Shown: in pieces, positions 13,145-24,880 of the stretch
How the letters are laid out: each line of letters begins with the position of its first letter
Numbering within the stretch: position 1 is the stretch's first letter
DNA from: Ampelomyces quisqualis
Taxonomy: Eukaryota > Ascomycota > Dothideomycetes > Pleosporales > Phaeosphaeriaceae
Length of the DNA: 64,000 nucleotides
Direction: 5' to 3'
Assembly: GCA_018398575.1 (NCBI GenBank)
Contig: JAGTXZ010000020.1
Location: 1,984,001 to 2,048,000 of the forward strand
Position numbers and translations under genes: made by a program
Notes under the pieces: model-generated
Databases searched by the model: none
The model's input: the letters and a program-made list of their open reading frames with translations, nothing else
What the model was told of the DNA's origin: nothing

Positions 13145-13443
13145 TGTAACAACGCAGGTAGGTACAGCTATTAGAATTGAATTGGATACGTATTAGAGGC
13201 ATATGGGAGTGCGTATTGTATTAGAGATTCTGGATTGGCTATACACCTATAGGTCTTGTACAGAAGGACAAGAGAAACTTGTCCTCTATCTATGCTATAG
13301 GCTTATATTTATAGTAGGTGTAGTAGCTGAGTCAGAGCGCTATCAAAGCGCTTTTAGTTCTAATCTGCTAGCTCCCTATATAATCTGTTACTAAGCCTTT
13401 ATAAGGTATCTAATATAACATGTGTTTGCATGTGCTTGTTACA
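13145..13443 (-). repeat. LTR of Gypsy element (5' LTR in element orientation)
   Basis: 299-bp partner of the LTR at 6,348-6,646, the same length and with the same terminal hexamers. It contains the counterpart frame at 13,203-13,394. TTAGC follows directly at 13,444-13,448. The adjacent internal sequence, where the primer-binding site should lie (about 13,125-13,144), could not be matched to a specific tRNA by eye. Confidence 0.93.
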
Positions 13444-13448
13444 TTAGC
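13444..13448. repeat. Target-site duplication TTAGC (right copy, Gypsy)
   Basis: Right-hand partner of TTAGC at 6,343-6,347. Confidence 0.9.
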
Positions 13449-16220
13449 TTTCTTTTTAGGAACAGAATTCTATTATGTGTTATAACTAGGGTGTAGTAAG
13501 GCTATCTATAATACGTATAAGAGTCTGCTTTACTTACTATAAAGGAATGCAATATCTGAAACACTAGGAAGTAGCTTGGAACAGTGTTACTTCTACCTGT
13601 TCCTTACAATCAGAACTGCCTGTTGTCTTCCTTGTCTAATTACAGTATAATAAGGAATAAAACCTAATTAGTACTTAAGCTACTTTTTTCCCTAACACCT
13701 TCTAGATTTATGCATTCCAAGAAGCTCTCTTCTTGTAACGTAGTAATAAGCCTGTTTAAGGGAAATATTGCATTAAATCTATCTAAGGTATAAAGGCTAT
13801 ATTAGCAGAACGCTTGTGCACTTACTTTGCAAACTAGAGAACTTTAGAGACTTGCTATCTAGAGTGCTGTCTCTAAACTGTATTAAACTAGAGTAACCTA
13901 TATTATCAAAGCCAATCTTAGCTGTAAGACACGTATTAAAACCTCTAAGCAACTTAGACTAAGGTTAGGAATACGTAACGCTAACTCCTTATAGTAGAAA
14001 ATAAACTGCAGGAAGAACAAGAGGCAAATAAGCTTAACAACTAGCAATGCGCAGAGCTGCAGAAATGCTACTATAAACTCCTAGAGAAATATAAAACTAC
14101 TAAGGCACTTAATAAAAGTCTTAGTTAATCTGTATATAACTTAAAGATGTTTGCTAATAAGGTTACTAGGTAAGCCAAAAGCCTCGTGAACAACGTAAAA
14201 GCTAAGATAGCTAGAGACAATGTAATAGAGTTACAAAACAACTAAAGCATAAGTAGAATAATCTTAGAGTTAGCTAAGAATGTGCTTCTTGCATAGGTAA
14301 CATCTTATTAGCATCTAGAGGACTCGCTTACTATTAATCTGCAGCAACTTAATAATAAGCTTTCTAATAGAGTTAAAACTCTTTCTGTGCAAGTAGAAGA
14401 TAGGAAGAATAAGATTAAGAGCCTGAGAATAGCTCTTGAACTTACGGCCAAAGATAGGCAGCAAAAGAGGCTACAGTAGGTAAAGATATCAAGAGGGAAG
14501 AAATAAGCATAGTCCTTAGATTATAGGTCTAGCTATCTATAACTAATAAAATCAAATTCTATTTAGTTACTTAATATCTTTAACTTAGTAATTTAAGTCT
14601 CTGTAACGTGCTTTACTAGAAGCACTATGATTTGTGCATTTAATACAAAAGGAACTAATAATAGTGTAGGTAACAAGCCTTTTAGAAAACTATCCTACAA
14701 GGCTTAGTATTTTACTACTATTTTAAGAAGTATATATACGTCCTGTAACACTATATAGGTTGTTTGTTTAGTATACTATATAAAAGTATAAAGATTGTTA
14801 TTTTGCTGTAGTATTAAAGGGTTTGGGACACAGGATATTAGATTGTCTAATATAATACCAAAGGCAACAGCGTTTTCATGTGCTAGTAGGATTTGTAACA
14901 ACGCTTTATCTAGTTCTTTCTGTTATTTAGTAGCAGCAGCGTATACAGGTTAAACACGTACTAACTTTAACTTAACTATTGTTTGCGAAGATTATAATAT
15001 TCTTTATATCTACTAAAGACATATAAAGCCCTGCAGCGCTAAGAGCGCAAATACCAGATAGTACCTAATCTACTATTAGTACAAAGATAAGTATACGTTA
15101 CAATTAGCCTTACTTGTGTACTTATTGTTTTTACCTTAGCTAATCCTAGCTGTAGACAATGTAACACAGTAACCTTAGACAAGGGAAACCTAGGTCTATT
15201 AAACATAGTAAAGAGAGAATCCTAAAACTAGAAGATAGAAACAATATTAAGGAGATTGAGATTCAGTCTAGCAAGTCTAATAACAGGTTTTTCTATGCTA
15301 CATTAGATTATTACGATCTAATAGATATGTTTAGTAGCGTCTAGGGCAATATCTTGGGCCAGATAGTAGAGTCTTTTCTTCTCTAGATCTATAATATATA
15401 TACATCTATAGTGCTTCTTAGAATCTTAGTTAAGGGGTGTAAAAGTTTTGTGCAGAGCCTAACTAGTAGCAGGAAGCCTTAGAAGTTTAGCTTCTAGACC
15501 AGCAGGAATTCTTAACAGATTAACGTCCTAACTAGTAGTAGGAAGCGTTAAGAGCTTAGTATTTAACAGTTTATCTCTACTTTTAAACTTTGGTTTTGCA
15601 TCTTCAATTATAGGAGTACTAGCTTTACTGCGAACAGGTCTAACGTTGCCTGCAATATCTCCTGTTCTTAAAAAGATAGTAAGTCTTTGATAATCTATGT
15701 GCAGAAAATTAGTAATTAGGCTTATACTAAGGGCTTTATCTAGTACCTAGGCTAACTGCACTTTTTTGTTAATAACTAGACAAGTATAAGAATAACTTAC
15801 GCAAACCGCGTTGTGTTTAGTATAGACTTAGCTATAAAAATTCTACTACGTGGAAGGCCTCTTAAGATTAATAACATTAACTATATTGTAAGGTGCTATA
15901 GGGGTTAGACAATCGCAATAGAAATAGAACCTTAGTACATGCAGAGATCTAAGCAATCTAGAGACGTAATCTAGTATATTAACTTCCTTAATTAGAAGAA
16001 TAGAGAGCTTAGATTAGAACTTACATTTTATTAAGAATGTTTTTAGCATGCAGAGAAGTTTAAAGAGATAATTACTAGAATATCCTAAGATCTACTATAC
16101 AAGTGTATTATTAGTTTACTTAACAACGTTGCTTTTAATAACATTTGAAACCTATTAAATGCTGTTGTAGATGCAGTAGACTAGCTTTGTTACAACTAAG
16201 AGTAAGTATTTAACACTTTT
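13449..16220 (+). pseudogene. Unassigned decayed coding remnant with coiled-coil frame
   Basis: A plus-strand frame can be followed from about 14,060 to 14,510 with stops at likely Gln codons. It is rich in Lys, Glu, Leu and Asn with heptad-like spacing, which suggests a coiled coil. A second readable, basic and charged stretch lies at about 15,900-16,215 and ends against the hAT insertion. No catalytic motif was recognised. This sequence was probably continuous with that to the left of the Gypsy element and to the right of the hAT element before those insertions. Confidence 0.4.
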
Positions 16221-16228
16221 ATTGCGCC
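16221..16228. repeat. hAT target-site duplication ATTGCGCC (left)
   Basis: Identical to 22,145-22,152 on the other side of the element. Confidence 0.88.
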
Positions 16229-16410
16229 TACGCTGGTAAATAGGTTTAGGGTACCCGCTTATAGGTAGGGGTTGGGTTGGGGTTAAGCACAAGGGGGGTA
16301 GGGTAGGGTTTAGGTTATGTAGGGGCTAGTGTAGGGTTCAGGTTAGGGTATACAGCTTAGGGTGTTAAGGTTAGGTTGTTGGTTTGGTTGGGGTACCCGC
16401 TATAGGGTTA
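16229..16410. repeat. hAT left terminal region with subterminal G-rich repeats
   Basis: Contains two GGGTACCCGC-type blocks (about 16,248 and 16,398) around a G-rich, partly TTAGGG-like stretch. Subterminal repeats of this kind are transposase-binding sites in known hAT elements. The telomere resemblance is probably incidental. Confidence 0.6.
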
Positions 16411-16999
16411 TACTTGTGCAGCGCCTCTAATCTAACGCCTGTAACAAGTATGTTACTTAGGAGTAAAGTAGGGCAAAAGAAATAAGTGTATTTTAGCGTG
16501 TATCCTAAAATAAGGTTATTGCAGGAATAGTCTAATCTTGCAGCTGTTTAATAAGCTTTATAATCTGCTTATTATAGATGTTTATTATAGTTTTTGACTA
16601 AGGTTGTTTTAGATAGTTAAGAGCTACTGTTTATCACATTTTTTTATTACACTCGCTAGTCTAAGAAACAAGAAGGCCTTAATCTCTTCCTCTGTAGACG
16701 CTGCTTGTACTAAGGAGTCTAGAGTAGTGCACTATATAAAGGCGTTGCAGATTCCCTAATGTTATCTTCTCTGTTACCCTCCTGCTCCTTATTGCTTGTC
16801 TAATCCTTAAAACGTTAGATTCTAGAGCTAGTTAGACTAGCAAAATCAATAGGACCTAGAAGCTTAAGTAGATCCTAGACACTCTTAGCGCTATGTTAGG
16901 ATCCTGCAGTTAGTAATTGTAGTGTAGAACAGTTTAGTTGTGCGTCCTCCTTAGTAATTGCGTGTTTTACAACTATAATCTTTTAGATTGTTTCTGCTC

Positions 17000-19400
17000 T
17001 AAGCCTGTGCTGTTAATCTTCTAGGACGTCTCTTGCAGTATTAAACAAGCGCTTAACCCTAACTTCTGCAAGCTGTACAGCTAGTACGTCTTTAGCTACC
17101 TAGGCCAGGCGTAGGTACGTGTCTACATTAGCCTGCTACTAGACGAGTATATTTAATAACTCTTCTTCATCTTCCTTACTAGTTGGAGGAGTGCTAAGGT
17201 AGCAGAGAGCTTCTGCACAGAGTAGTCTAATGCTTGCGTTAGTTTCATAAGGGATATTAGCGCTTAACCTACTAGACTGTGTTGTTTGGGAGAGAAGCCT
17301 CCTAAACTACTAGTGTTTAGGTAGACGCTGTGGTTGCAAAGGACAAACTAGAGTGCAGTCTCTGTTTGTTGCTGCAGGGTTGTTTTCGTATCAATTAATG
17401 TAGTCTAGGAACTGACGCTAGTATGTACGTTTGAAGTCTAGTCCCTATGTGTTACCCTAGGTGTTATTAGCAGTGCGCTGTAATAAACATGTGTAATAAA
17501 CATAGTCTCTACCTTATATGCAGTAAGCTTCTAAGATAGATTAAGGACAGTCGTAATGTTGTAAAGATATCCTTGTTCCTTATCTGTGCGTAAATAATAC
17601 TTTAACAACTTCTTCTTGCCTTTCTCTGCCGCTGCCTTTACTACAGCTAGCTACTCCTTGCAATAGCTAGTCTTATCCTCCTTGTTAGATAGCTTAGTTG
17701 TTATTTAATCTAGAAAGTTAAAAAGTTAGTTGTACATTAACTAGATGTACAGGGCCTAAGGTGTGTTGCTTTTACTAATTCTGTTAGTAGCTGTTTTGAA
17801 GTTTGCTAGCATGCGTGTTATTGCCCTAAGGTGTAACTACTTAGCAGGTGCTAGCTAAAGCCTTTTAAGGTCCTTAAAGTCCGCAACTATGTTATTGTCC
17901 TATAAATTACTGCTGCTACCTTACAGGGCCTAATTAAGTGTAATCTCTTGCTCTAGCCACTTGTTAATATAAGTAGCTAGGGAGTAGGCGCGCTTGCACA
18001 TATTATAGGTTGAATTCTACCTAGTCTTAACATCTTGAATTACACAGAGTTGATTTTTTGGCGGTACATTAGATTGTACCTTTAGGAATTGTTTAAAACG
18101 TTAAGGAGACAAATTAATAGCAATACAAATTGCCTGGATCTAGGGGAGCTTAGTGCGTGATAAAGAATTGTGATAAAGGGTGTAACATACCTTTTGCAAG
18201 GAGTTGGGCACTAATATACTATTATTAATCTGGTAAACGTGATGGCGTTGCAGCTGCTAAGCCCCTTTAATCTTAGGCAAGGCTGTTAGCCTTAGGTAGG
18301 CTATTATGTCCTGCACTACCAGGTTAATAATATAGGTAAGGCATGGTATAGTGTTTTCCTTTGCGTTCCAAGAAACCTCCTTATTAGCAAGATTGCTTTC
18401 TAGGCTTCTGCTAAGGGTACTGTTGTTTAAAGCGTTGTTGCAGGTAACTGCTAGTAATTGTTTTGATGTTTTTGTGTTTTTAAGTACCTGCATAAGATCA
18501 GATGCTATAGAAACCTTAGTGTGCTGCCTACGTAAGGGCACAAAATCTAATAGAACCTCCCTTATCTGCCAACTAGTGTTGATATAATAGGCTTTAATAG
18601 CCAAAAAGCTTAGGTAGTTAGCTGCAGACCAGGCGTCAAGGGCGATTGAGATTTTTGTTGATTTGCTAAGATTAGAAAGGAGGTTTTCAGTTACCTGCTT
18701 GTATTGTTCCTAGAGCATAAGAGTAAACTTGTATTGGCTGGGTATAGTAGTGCTAGGCTAGAAAAACTCTACAAAGCGGCAAAATAAGAGTTGCTCTAAT
18801 GTTTGAAAAGACTAGTTCCTATCAAGAAGTACCTGTACAATTTCTAGTTTAAATTGCTAGGTAGTAAACAGTTGCAGGGGTTGTAGACGTAATAGTGTAA
18901 CAAATAGAAGTAGCTGCCTTGTGTAGATAGATTCTGTAACCTCTCTACAACTATTGGACTAAAGGTAGTTGCTAAGGTGTTTTGTCTCTATGTGCTTGTT
19001 AGTTAGGTGTTAAAGTATGTGCCTACAGTTTAGGCAATATACGTGTGGTTTGCCGCTTTTAATATAGGCCCCTTCTCCAAATTGAGTTTATATAATAGCA
19101 GAACGTTTGGCTCTACTCTATTAAGGATTAGAATTATTAGAGTCTTAGGCCTATAACGTGTTCTGCTACCAGGCATCCCATGCGGCACATACAGTAGCAT
19201 TGTCTTGAATTGGCCGCTTAAGGACAGTAACTATTCTCTTGATTCTAGACTTAAGGATTTGGGGGGCGTTAAGTGTAAATTTGTAGAGTATTTTAGGCAG
19301 ATTAGAGTATACGTCGTCTGGGAGTAAAGGGGGGTCGCTTGGGTCTATGTGTGTAATAAAAAAGTGTAATAACAAAGTAGCAATATCTTGTAAGAAGAGG
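17000..19400 (-). pseudogene. hAT transposase (BED finger plus RNase H-like core), decayed
   Basis: The minus strand from 19,375 reads through stops as a hAT transposase. A C-x2-C pair with downstream His residues (CLNCRHILQHLTNKHIETKH, about 19,000-19,060) resembles a BED-type finger. The core follows with KISIALDAWSAANYLSF (about 18,605-18,660), matching the family's LDGWTS box. An open 115-codon stretch (18,257-18,604) continues with LLDFVPLRRQHT and ends near IPCLTYIINLVVQDII, the family's C-x2-H-x-x-N-L segment with His changed to Tyr. The C-terminal dimerisation region should lie to the left, down to about 17.0 kb, but is only faintly readable. Inactive because of several in-frame stops. 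Confidence 0.8.
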
Positions 19401-19978
19401 GTAGTAATTGCAGCAACAATAGAATAGTAAAACTACAGTTTAGTGTTACTTTAAGTAAGAGAGGTAGGCGTTCTGCTAGAAGCGTTATTCCCCTAGTTAG
19501 GAGGCAGATAGTAGGGCTGAACTTTTGGAAATTAAGAAATTAGGTTTTACAGTAGTAGCAAAATTTTCTAGTCTTAACTACATTAGGCAATAATATACAG
19601 CAACTTTAATTATACATGTCACTTAGCGTCTAAACAGCCCTTCTAAGTACTATTAGAGAACCTCTCTTAAGTGCTGTTGCTCTAATCCTTATTCTCCTTA
19701 TCTTTATATTTATTAGGCAGTGTCTTATAGTATGCCTCTAGCTCTTTACCAGAATTGTTAACCTCTTCCTTACATTTAGTATTATTGCGTCCCTTAACGT
19801 ATAGCCTATTACTATAGAGCTGCAGAGGCTGATTAAACTTAGGGGGGGGTGTAGGCTTACGCCTTCTAGCAGACTAGTTAGAATAAGTATATGATAAAAT
19901 AACGTAATAAACTTACTGCCAATTCTGATTAGTAACTAGAGCTAACTTGTTAGGCGTTAGCTTATCGCGAAATTTTAG

Positions 19979-20840
19979 CTATTTAGCCTTAGCCTGTAGT
20001 GTCTTAAAGCTATTCCTCTTAAGGAGGTGTAGCCTACAAGTATACTCCTTTTGGAGTATCTTCTCTACAGCCCTACTAGGCCCAAAAACGCGGGTGTAAG
20101 CTTGAGCTAACGATTTTTTTTGCTTTGAGTCTGAAATTGCAGAAGAGAACTCCTTTATAACAACGTTGTGGGCGCGCATATTAATTTTGATTTGGATAGC
20201 CTTCTATTTTTAATTAACTTAAGCAATAGAGGCTGTTAACTACTTAGCTTTGCATGTAAGTAAAACTAACGTGATAAAAAGGTGTAATAACTTACTAGAC
20301 TGCTTGCTATTAAAACGCTTGGCTGCCTAGGCCTTAAGCTTATGCTTAAGTTTCTTAACTTGTTGCCTTAAAGACAACGCTGTGTACCTATTGCCTCTCT
20401 TAACCTTCTTCTTAAGCTAGTATTTAGCTAATTGGTCTGAGGATTCAGCCTTTGCAATAGCAGCTAGCTCCCTAGATTGCATGGCGCTGCTGCTAAGTTG
20501 CCTGCTAGAGTTAACTTAGAAATTTGTTAGGCGGCCTTGCTTTGGAGTATTACTACTACAAGAGTTAAGGATATAGCTAATCTCCTTATCCCTAGAAGCA
20601 AAACCCTAGACAAATTAGTATAATTTATAACAAAGTTCTAAGAATATTACTATTGTAAGCTGGGCCTACTCCTCTTCCTTGAAATTTGGCAGAATTTGAG
20701 CAGGAATAGGCGGCAGAAAGCCCTTAGGCTTGTTAACAACCTTGATTTCCTTAGACTTAACAGATTCTATAGCAATAAGTGTGATAAAGCGATGCAATAA
20801 AGCGCGTTGCTATTGCAGGCGTGTAGCTTTAGTGTTTTAT
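19979..20840 (-). pseudogene. Second decayed frame inside hAT element, basic protein of unknown function
   Basis: An open 66-codon minus frame at 19,979-20,179 (starting MRAHNVVIKEFSSAISDSK) continues upstream through stops to about 20,800 as a Lys/Arg/Gln-rich sequence. I do not recognise it. It may be the N-terminal part of the transposase, separated by damaged introns, or an accessory protein. The 20,840-22,020 stretch beyond it is AT-rich with no readable domain. Confidence 0.4.
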
Positions 20841-22019
20841 TTTGGCAGCCTACAACTGATAACGCAGTAAGTTAGTCTGTGCGCACGCAGGCTACTAGCG
20901 TGCTTTCTGCCTACTGCTCGCGCTTACTGCCTTTTAGCCTATTTTACATAAATAACAAACAAGTCTATAGAAATCTACTCTTTAATTTTGATATATAGCT
21001 AGAACAAAAGCTAGCGCAATTTTAGGTAGGCCTGTGAGTTAACACAGTTTTTTATTACGTTCTAGTCTTCTGGTAGCGCTGCTAGTTTTAAATTAGCTCC
21101 TGCAGAAATTTTATGCTAAGATCTAATTTCCTGCGCTAAGCCTGCTTACTGCTTATTTACTAAGCACTAAAACAACCTAAATTATTACAATATTAAATCT
21201 ACAACTCTACAACACTACTACTATAGCTCTAAGAAAATGCAAATCTAAAGTTAACAACGCTGTTACTAGGGGCACTGTAGTTGCCAAAGACCTAGCTAGC
21301 AAGGCTGCTAGGAAATCTGCTAGGAAAAGCCTAGCCGCAAAAACTTAAAAAGCGGCTCTAAAAAAAAAAAGGCACTTTAAGCCAGGCAGTAAGTTATCAC
21401 AATTCTTTATTACGCTTATTTACTTACTGCTTAAAGCTGTGGCGCTTAGAGAGATCTGCTAATACTAGAGGTCTACTAAGCTCCTTATCTGCAAGCTGCC
21501 CTTCTAGCGACTCCTGCGCGAAATAGCTTAAGAATGCGTCCAAACTACTAGTGGTGATATTCGCTTCTAAAAATTAGCTGTTAGGGCAGTTTAAGAGGCT
21601 GCTAAGGCCTATATAGTTGGTTTTTTTAAGGGTTTGTTTCCTAACCCTGTTTTTTTAACAAATTTCTAACTAAATATAGATATAAATATAAATGCAATCT
21701 ACGCAAAAAGGGTTACTATACAGGCAAAGGATGTTAGCCTTGTGCTTAGGTACTATCAGAAGTTTAGCTCTTATTAGGCAATTGTGTAGGAGATCTAGAA
21801 TCCTCTACTTTTATGTATATTAGAAATAAAGACCTTATTTCCTCTTTATTGTAATAAAAATTCGTGATTACTGTGCTATTTTTGATATCCCTAGCATAGT
21901 TTTTGCCCCTGTAAAATTAACTATATATTTAGAAACCTAATTTTATAAGATTAGTAGATACATACTTCAAATTTTATTTAATCGCGCAAAACTTATGCAA
22001 CCTAACCTTGACCTGCAAT

Positions 22020-22144
22020 TGATACCTCTAACCCAACCTCTACCCACTTTTAGCGTTAATTAAATAGGTAGGGGTTGGGTTAGGTATAGGGTCTTACGTA
22101 AAGGTACCCTACCCTAACCCAACCCCTACCTATTTACTGCCGTA
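22020..22144. repeat. hAT right terminal region with inverted subterminal repeats
   Basis: Holds three copies of the GGTAGGGGTTGGGTT-like motif, two on the minus strand and one on the plus strand, plus a GGTACC block at about 22,102. It mirrors the left terminus. Confidence 0.7.
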
Positions 22145-22152
22145 ATTGCGCC
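22145..22152. repeat. hAT target-site duplication ATTGCGCC (right)
   Basis: Identical to 16,221-16,228; the pair defines both ends of the hAT element. Confidence 0.88.
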
Positions 22153-24880
22153 TTACAAAGCTATAAGAAGCCCCAAAAATACTACTATGTTAACAGATGG
22201 TTTTATTTAAGGATATGTAGCATCTATCTAATTTGCGCTGCTTTAATCCTGCAACATTGGATTAGTAAGGACTTTCTTCTTCTAGCATACTCCCTTAGCT
22301 TAAAAGGTTAGAAATCTAACTCTAAATACCTTACCTGCTTATAGCTAGTATAAGCAACAAAATCTCTTGCCTAGTGCCTTATTTGCTTGTGTGCGCATAC
22401 TGCTTAGGTTATTTAATATAGTAATAATAAATTATAAAGCTTACTATAGATCGCGAGTCTTCTTACTCTTGTTTCAAGTATATCGCAAATAATCTGCTAT
22501 ACGTCTAGCCTTCCTTCTACCTTAGCAATTTAACTGCCTGCCTGTTTCTATAGTACTGCATGTTCTGCTTTATCTATTATCTTGTAGTTACTATAGATGT
22601 ATACATCTATAATCTAAACAATATTAGCTATAGTTAACGTTAGATTACTACGTTACAAAACTTGTATTCTCTCTATATAGTACAGGTTGTATTCCTAGGT
22701 TCTCTTTAGTGCTACTACTGCCTAGGTATTAGTATATCTTTCTACTTCTAGAAAGAGCGCGTGTATCTTAGCGTGTCGCAGTAGCTAAAAGATTATCTCT
22801 TCTTAATAAACTGTTTATAACCTCCTACACTAAGTCTAGCTAGTATTTACTATCTACTTGCCAAATCAAGAGAAGATTTCTAGTCTTAGTCTTAGACTGC
22901 TAGTAGTTGTGTACGAGCTCTTAAATGTACGCAAGATAGCTAACAATTCTAATCCTACTAGCAAATAGAACTACTGTGCCAAAGTCTTGGAGGTTAAATT
23001 TGTATCTATAAGAACCTTCTATAAAAGCACAGAACTGCGTTATTCTAACAAGGCTCTGTGCTAGAAGTTAATTAGTAAAGCCTGCTCTAGGCTAAATACG
23101 TAATTAGAAGTTGTAACCTTCTAATTCTAAATTTGCTATTATAAACAGGTAGCGCTAGAAGATTAAAAACAACCTAGGCCTTATTATAGTAAGATATACA
23201 TACTAGCTAGGCTTAACTTTCTAGGGCCTGGCAAGATTAACCTTAATAAGAAGGCTATTGTAAATATTCTTAATTAGAATACTAGTACTAGGTTTACTTA
23301 CTAAGAAGTTCTAATATATAAGTAGGGCGTTTCTATAGGTGTAGGTTGCTGCCTATATACACTTAGCTGCAATTGTTAGAACTTATCCTTTCTTATTTGC
23401 TTTAGGGACATAGAGCTATAGTAGAATATATATAGACGTAGAGCACCTAAAGTAAATTACCTAGAAGATCTTGTAGAGGCAGTAACAGAAGATTAGTAGA
23501 CAAGCAATACTTATTAGCCCAAAGCATCTTACTATCTAAGTTTTGTAAGATAATGCTGTAGTTATAGGTGTAAATTACTTACAGCTATCCTGCTTACTAA
23601 GACTATGTTGCTAGTCTAGCAAACTATAGTAAGCTTTTGTCTAGTATAAATAGAGCCTTAGATTAAAGCTACAAAACCAATTATACTATATATGCAATAG
23701 TAGCTTCGCAACAATATATGCAAAATATGTGCTACTAAGCTTACTCCTAGTAGCAGAAGGACTAGGTTTATTGCAAACAGTAAAGCACATTAGCTGCTTA
23801 GCTCTTTAGCAGCTTCTACGCCTAAGCCTATGCAAATACTATTGGCAATTAGATACAAGACAGGTAATAGCGCATCTTTTACTAAAAACTACTATTTTAG
23901 TAGCCTAAAGAGGCTTATAGTAGAGTAAACCAGATACTTAAGAATAACCTCTGTTAAACGTAAGGCCAGCTATTAGAAGGCTAGGCGGATGATAAAGACT
24001 AAGACAAAGAAGACAGCTTACTCTGCGCATACAATTAAATACCAGGCAGAAGAGTTAGACAGAGGATCTATACCTAGGTATGCTAGAATAAAAGCTTAGA
24101 TCTGCTACTAGATTGCAAGAATAGTTAGTGCGTGCTTGTACCATATAAATAAGTAGCTCTAGTGTCTGCTAACTAGCATCCTACAATTATAGTTATAGCC
24201 TCAAAAAGGTTACAGTAGAAGTCTTTTTGTAAAAGGAAAAACAATTTTATTAAACAGGGTTATAAGATAAGTAGTTGGTACAAAGTAGCAGTGTAGATAT
24301 ACATCTAGAAGGAGAATAGCTAGCTATATATATACAACTCAGATCTAACATAATTAGACTAGCTACTATCTTCTTTGTATCTTGTAGGTTACTAGCTCTT
24401 GTAAGATGTAAGTGTTTAACAATTTAGCGATTAACGTATCTAGCGCCTGTAGTAAAAACAAACAAGGACTTCCCTCTTAAAAAGCTAGTAGCTAAGAAAT
24501 TACCGCTAGCAAAGAAAGATGTTTTATTTCCTAGATACCTATCTAGACTGCCTATTCCTAAGTATTCTTAGAAAGAGATTATCTATAGTAGGTTGCTAAG
24601 AAGATAAAAGATCTAGAGATGTAACGTTATGTAGCAGAGCGTATTCCCCTACGTATTGCATAGCATATAATAATAGAGCTTTAATTAATAAGTTATTGTA
24701 TAGAGAGTTGTAATAGTTAGATATATTTGCGCTTAATTCTACAAAAAAAGAAATGCTTTTCTTAGGCTCTACGCGAATAAATGCATAACGCTTAAAAGTG
24801 CTAGGTGCAGAAAAACGTAGTTATTCTTCTATTTTAGTGTTATGCAAAGAACTCTAGAAATTGTATAAATAAGCAGCGCC
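22153..24880 (+). other. AT-rich degraded interval with readable plus-strand stretches
   Basis: Directly right of the hAT target duplication a plus frame can be read for roughly 180 codons (about 22,190-22,790) with stops at likely Gln/Trp positions. It is Leu-, Tyr- and Ser-rich. No known motif was found. The rest to 24,880 is also readable only in short pieces. Taken with the remnant left of the hAT element, this looks like one older repeat split by the transposon. Confidence 0.35.

Larger units (their letters stand above)
6348..13443 (-). mobile_element. Full-length Ty3/Gypsy LTR retrotransposon, RIP-inactivated
   Basis: Two direct repeats of exactly 299 bp bound a 6.5-kb internal region. 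Both begin TGTAAC and end GTTACA, and the element is flanked on both sides by TTAGC (6,343-6,347 and 13,444-13,448), a perfect 5-bp target duplication. Orientation is minus: a purine-rich tract lies beside the left LTR when read on the minus strand, and gag, RT, RNase H and integrase follow one another from right to left. The domain order RT-RNase H-integrase places it in Ty3/Gypsy rather than Ty1/Copia. Every domain carries stops and substituted catalytic residues, so it cannot move by itself. Length and structure are normal for an autonomous fungal Gypsy element. Confidence 0.93.
16229..22144 (-). mobile_element. hAT-superfamily DNA transposon, RIP-inactivated
   Basis: The element is bounded by perfect 8-bp duplications ATTGCGCC (16,221-16,228 and 22,145-22,152), the duplication length typical of hAT elements. 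Its ends are inverted: the left starts TACGCTGGTAAATAGG and the right, read inward, TACGGCAGTAAATAGG. Both ends carry subterminal copies of a GGTAGGGGTTGGGTT-like motif in direct and inverted orientation (near 16,263, 22,030, 22,067 and 22,118). Inside, minus-strand frames encode a hAT transposase. At 5.9 kb it is long for hAT, partly because a second decayed frame lies upstream of the transposase. Confidence 0.9.

Noticed and set aside
16240..16400. TTAGGG-like stretch resembling telomeric repeat
   Set aside because: Irregular spacing, and it coincides with the hAT left terminus, whose right terminus carries the same G-rich motif inverted.
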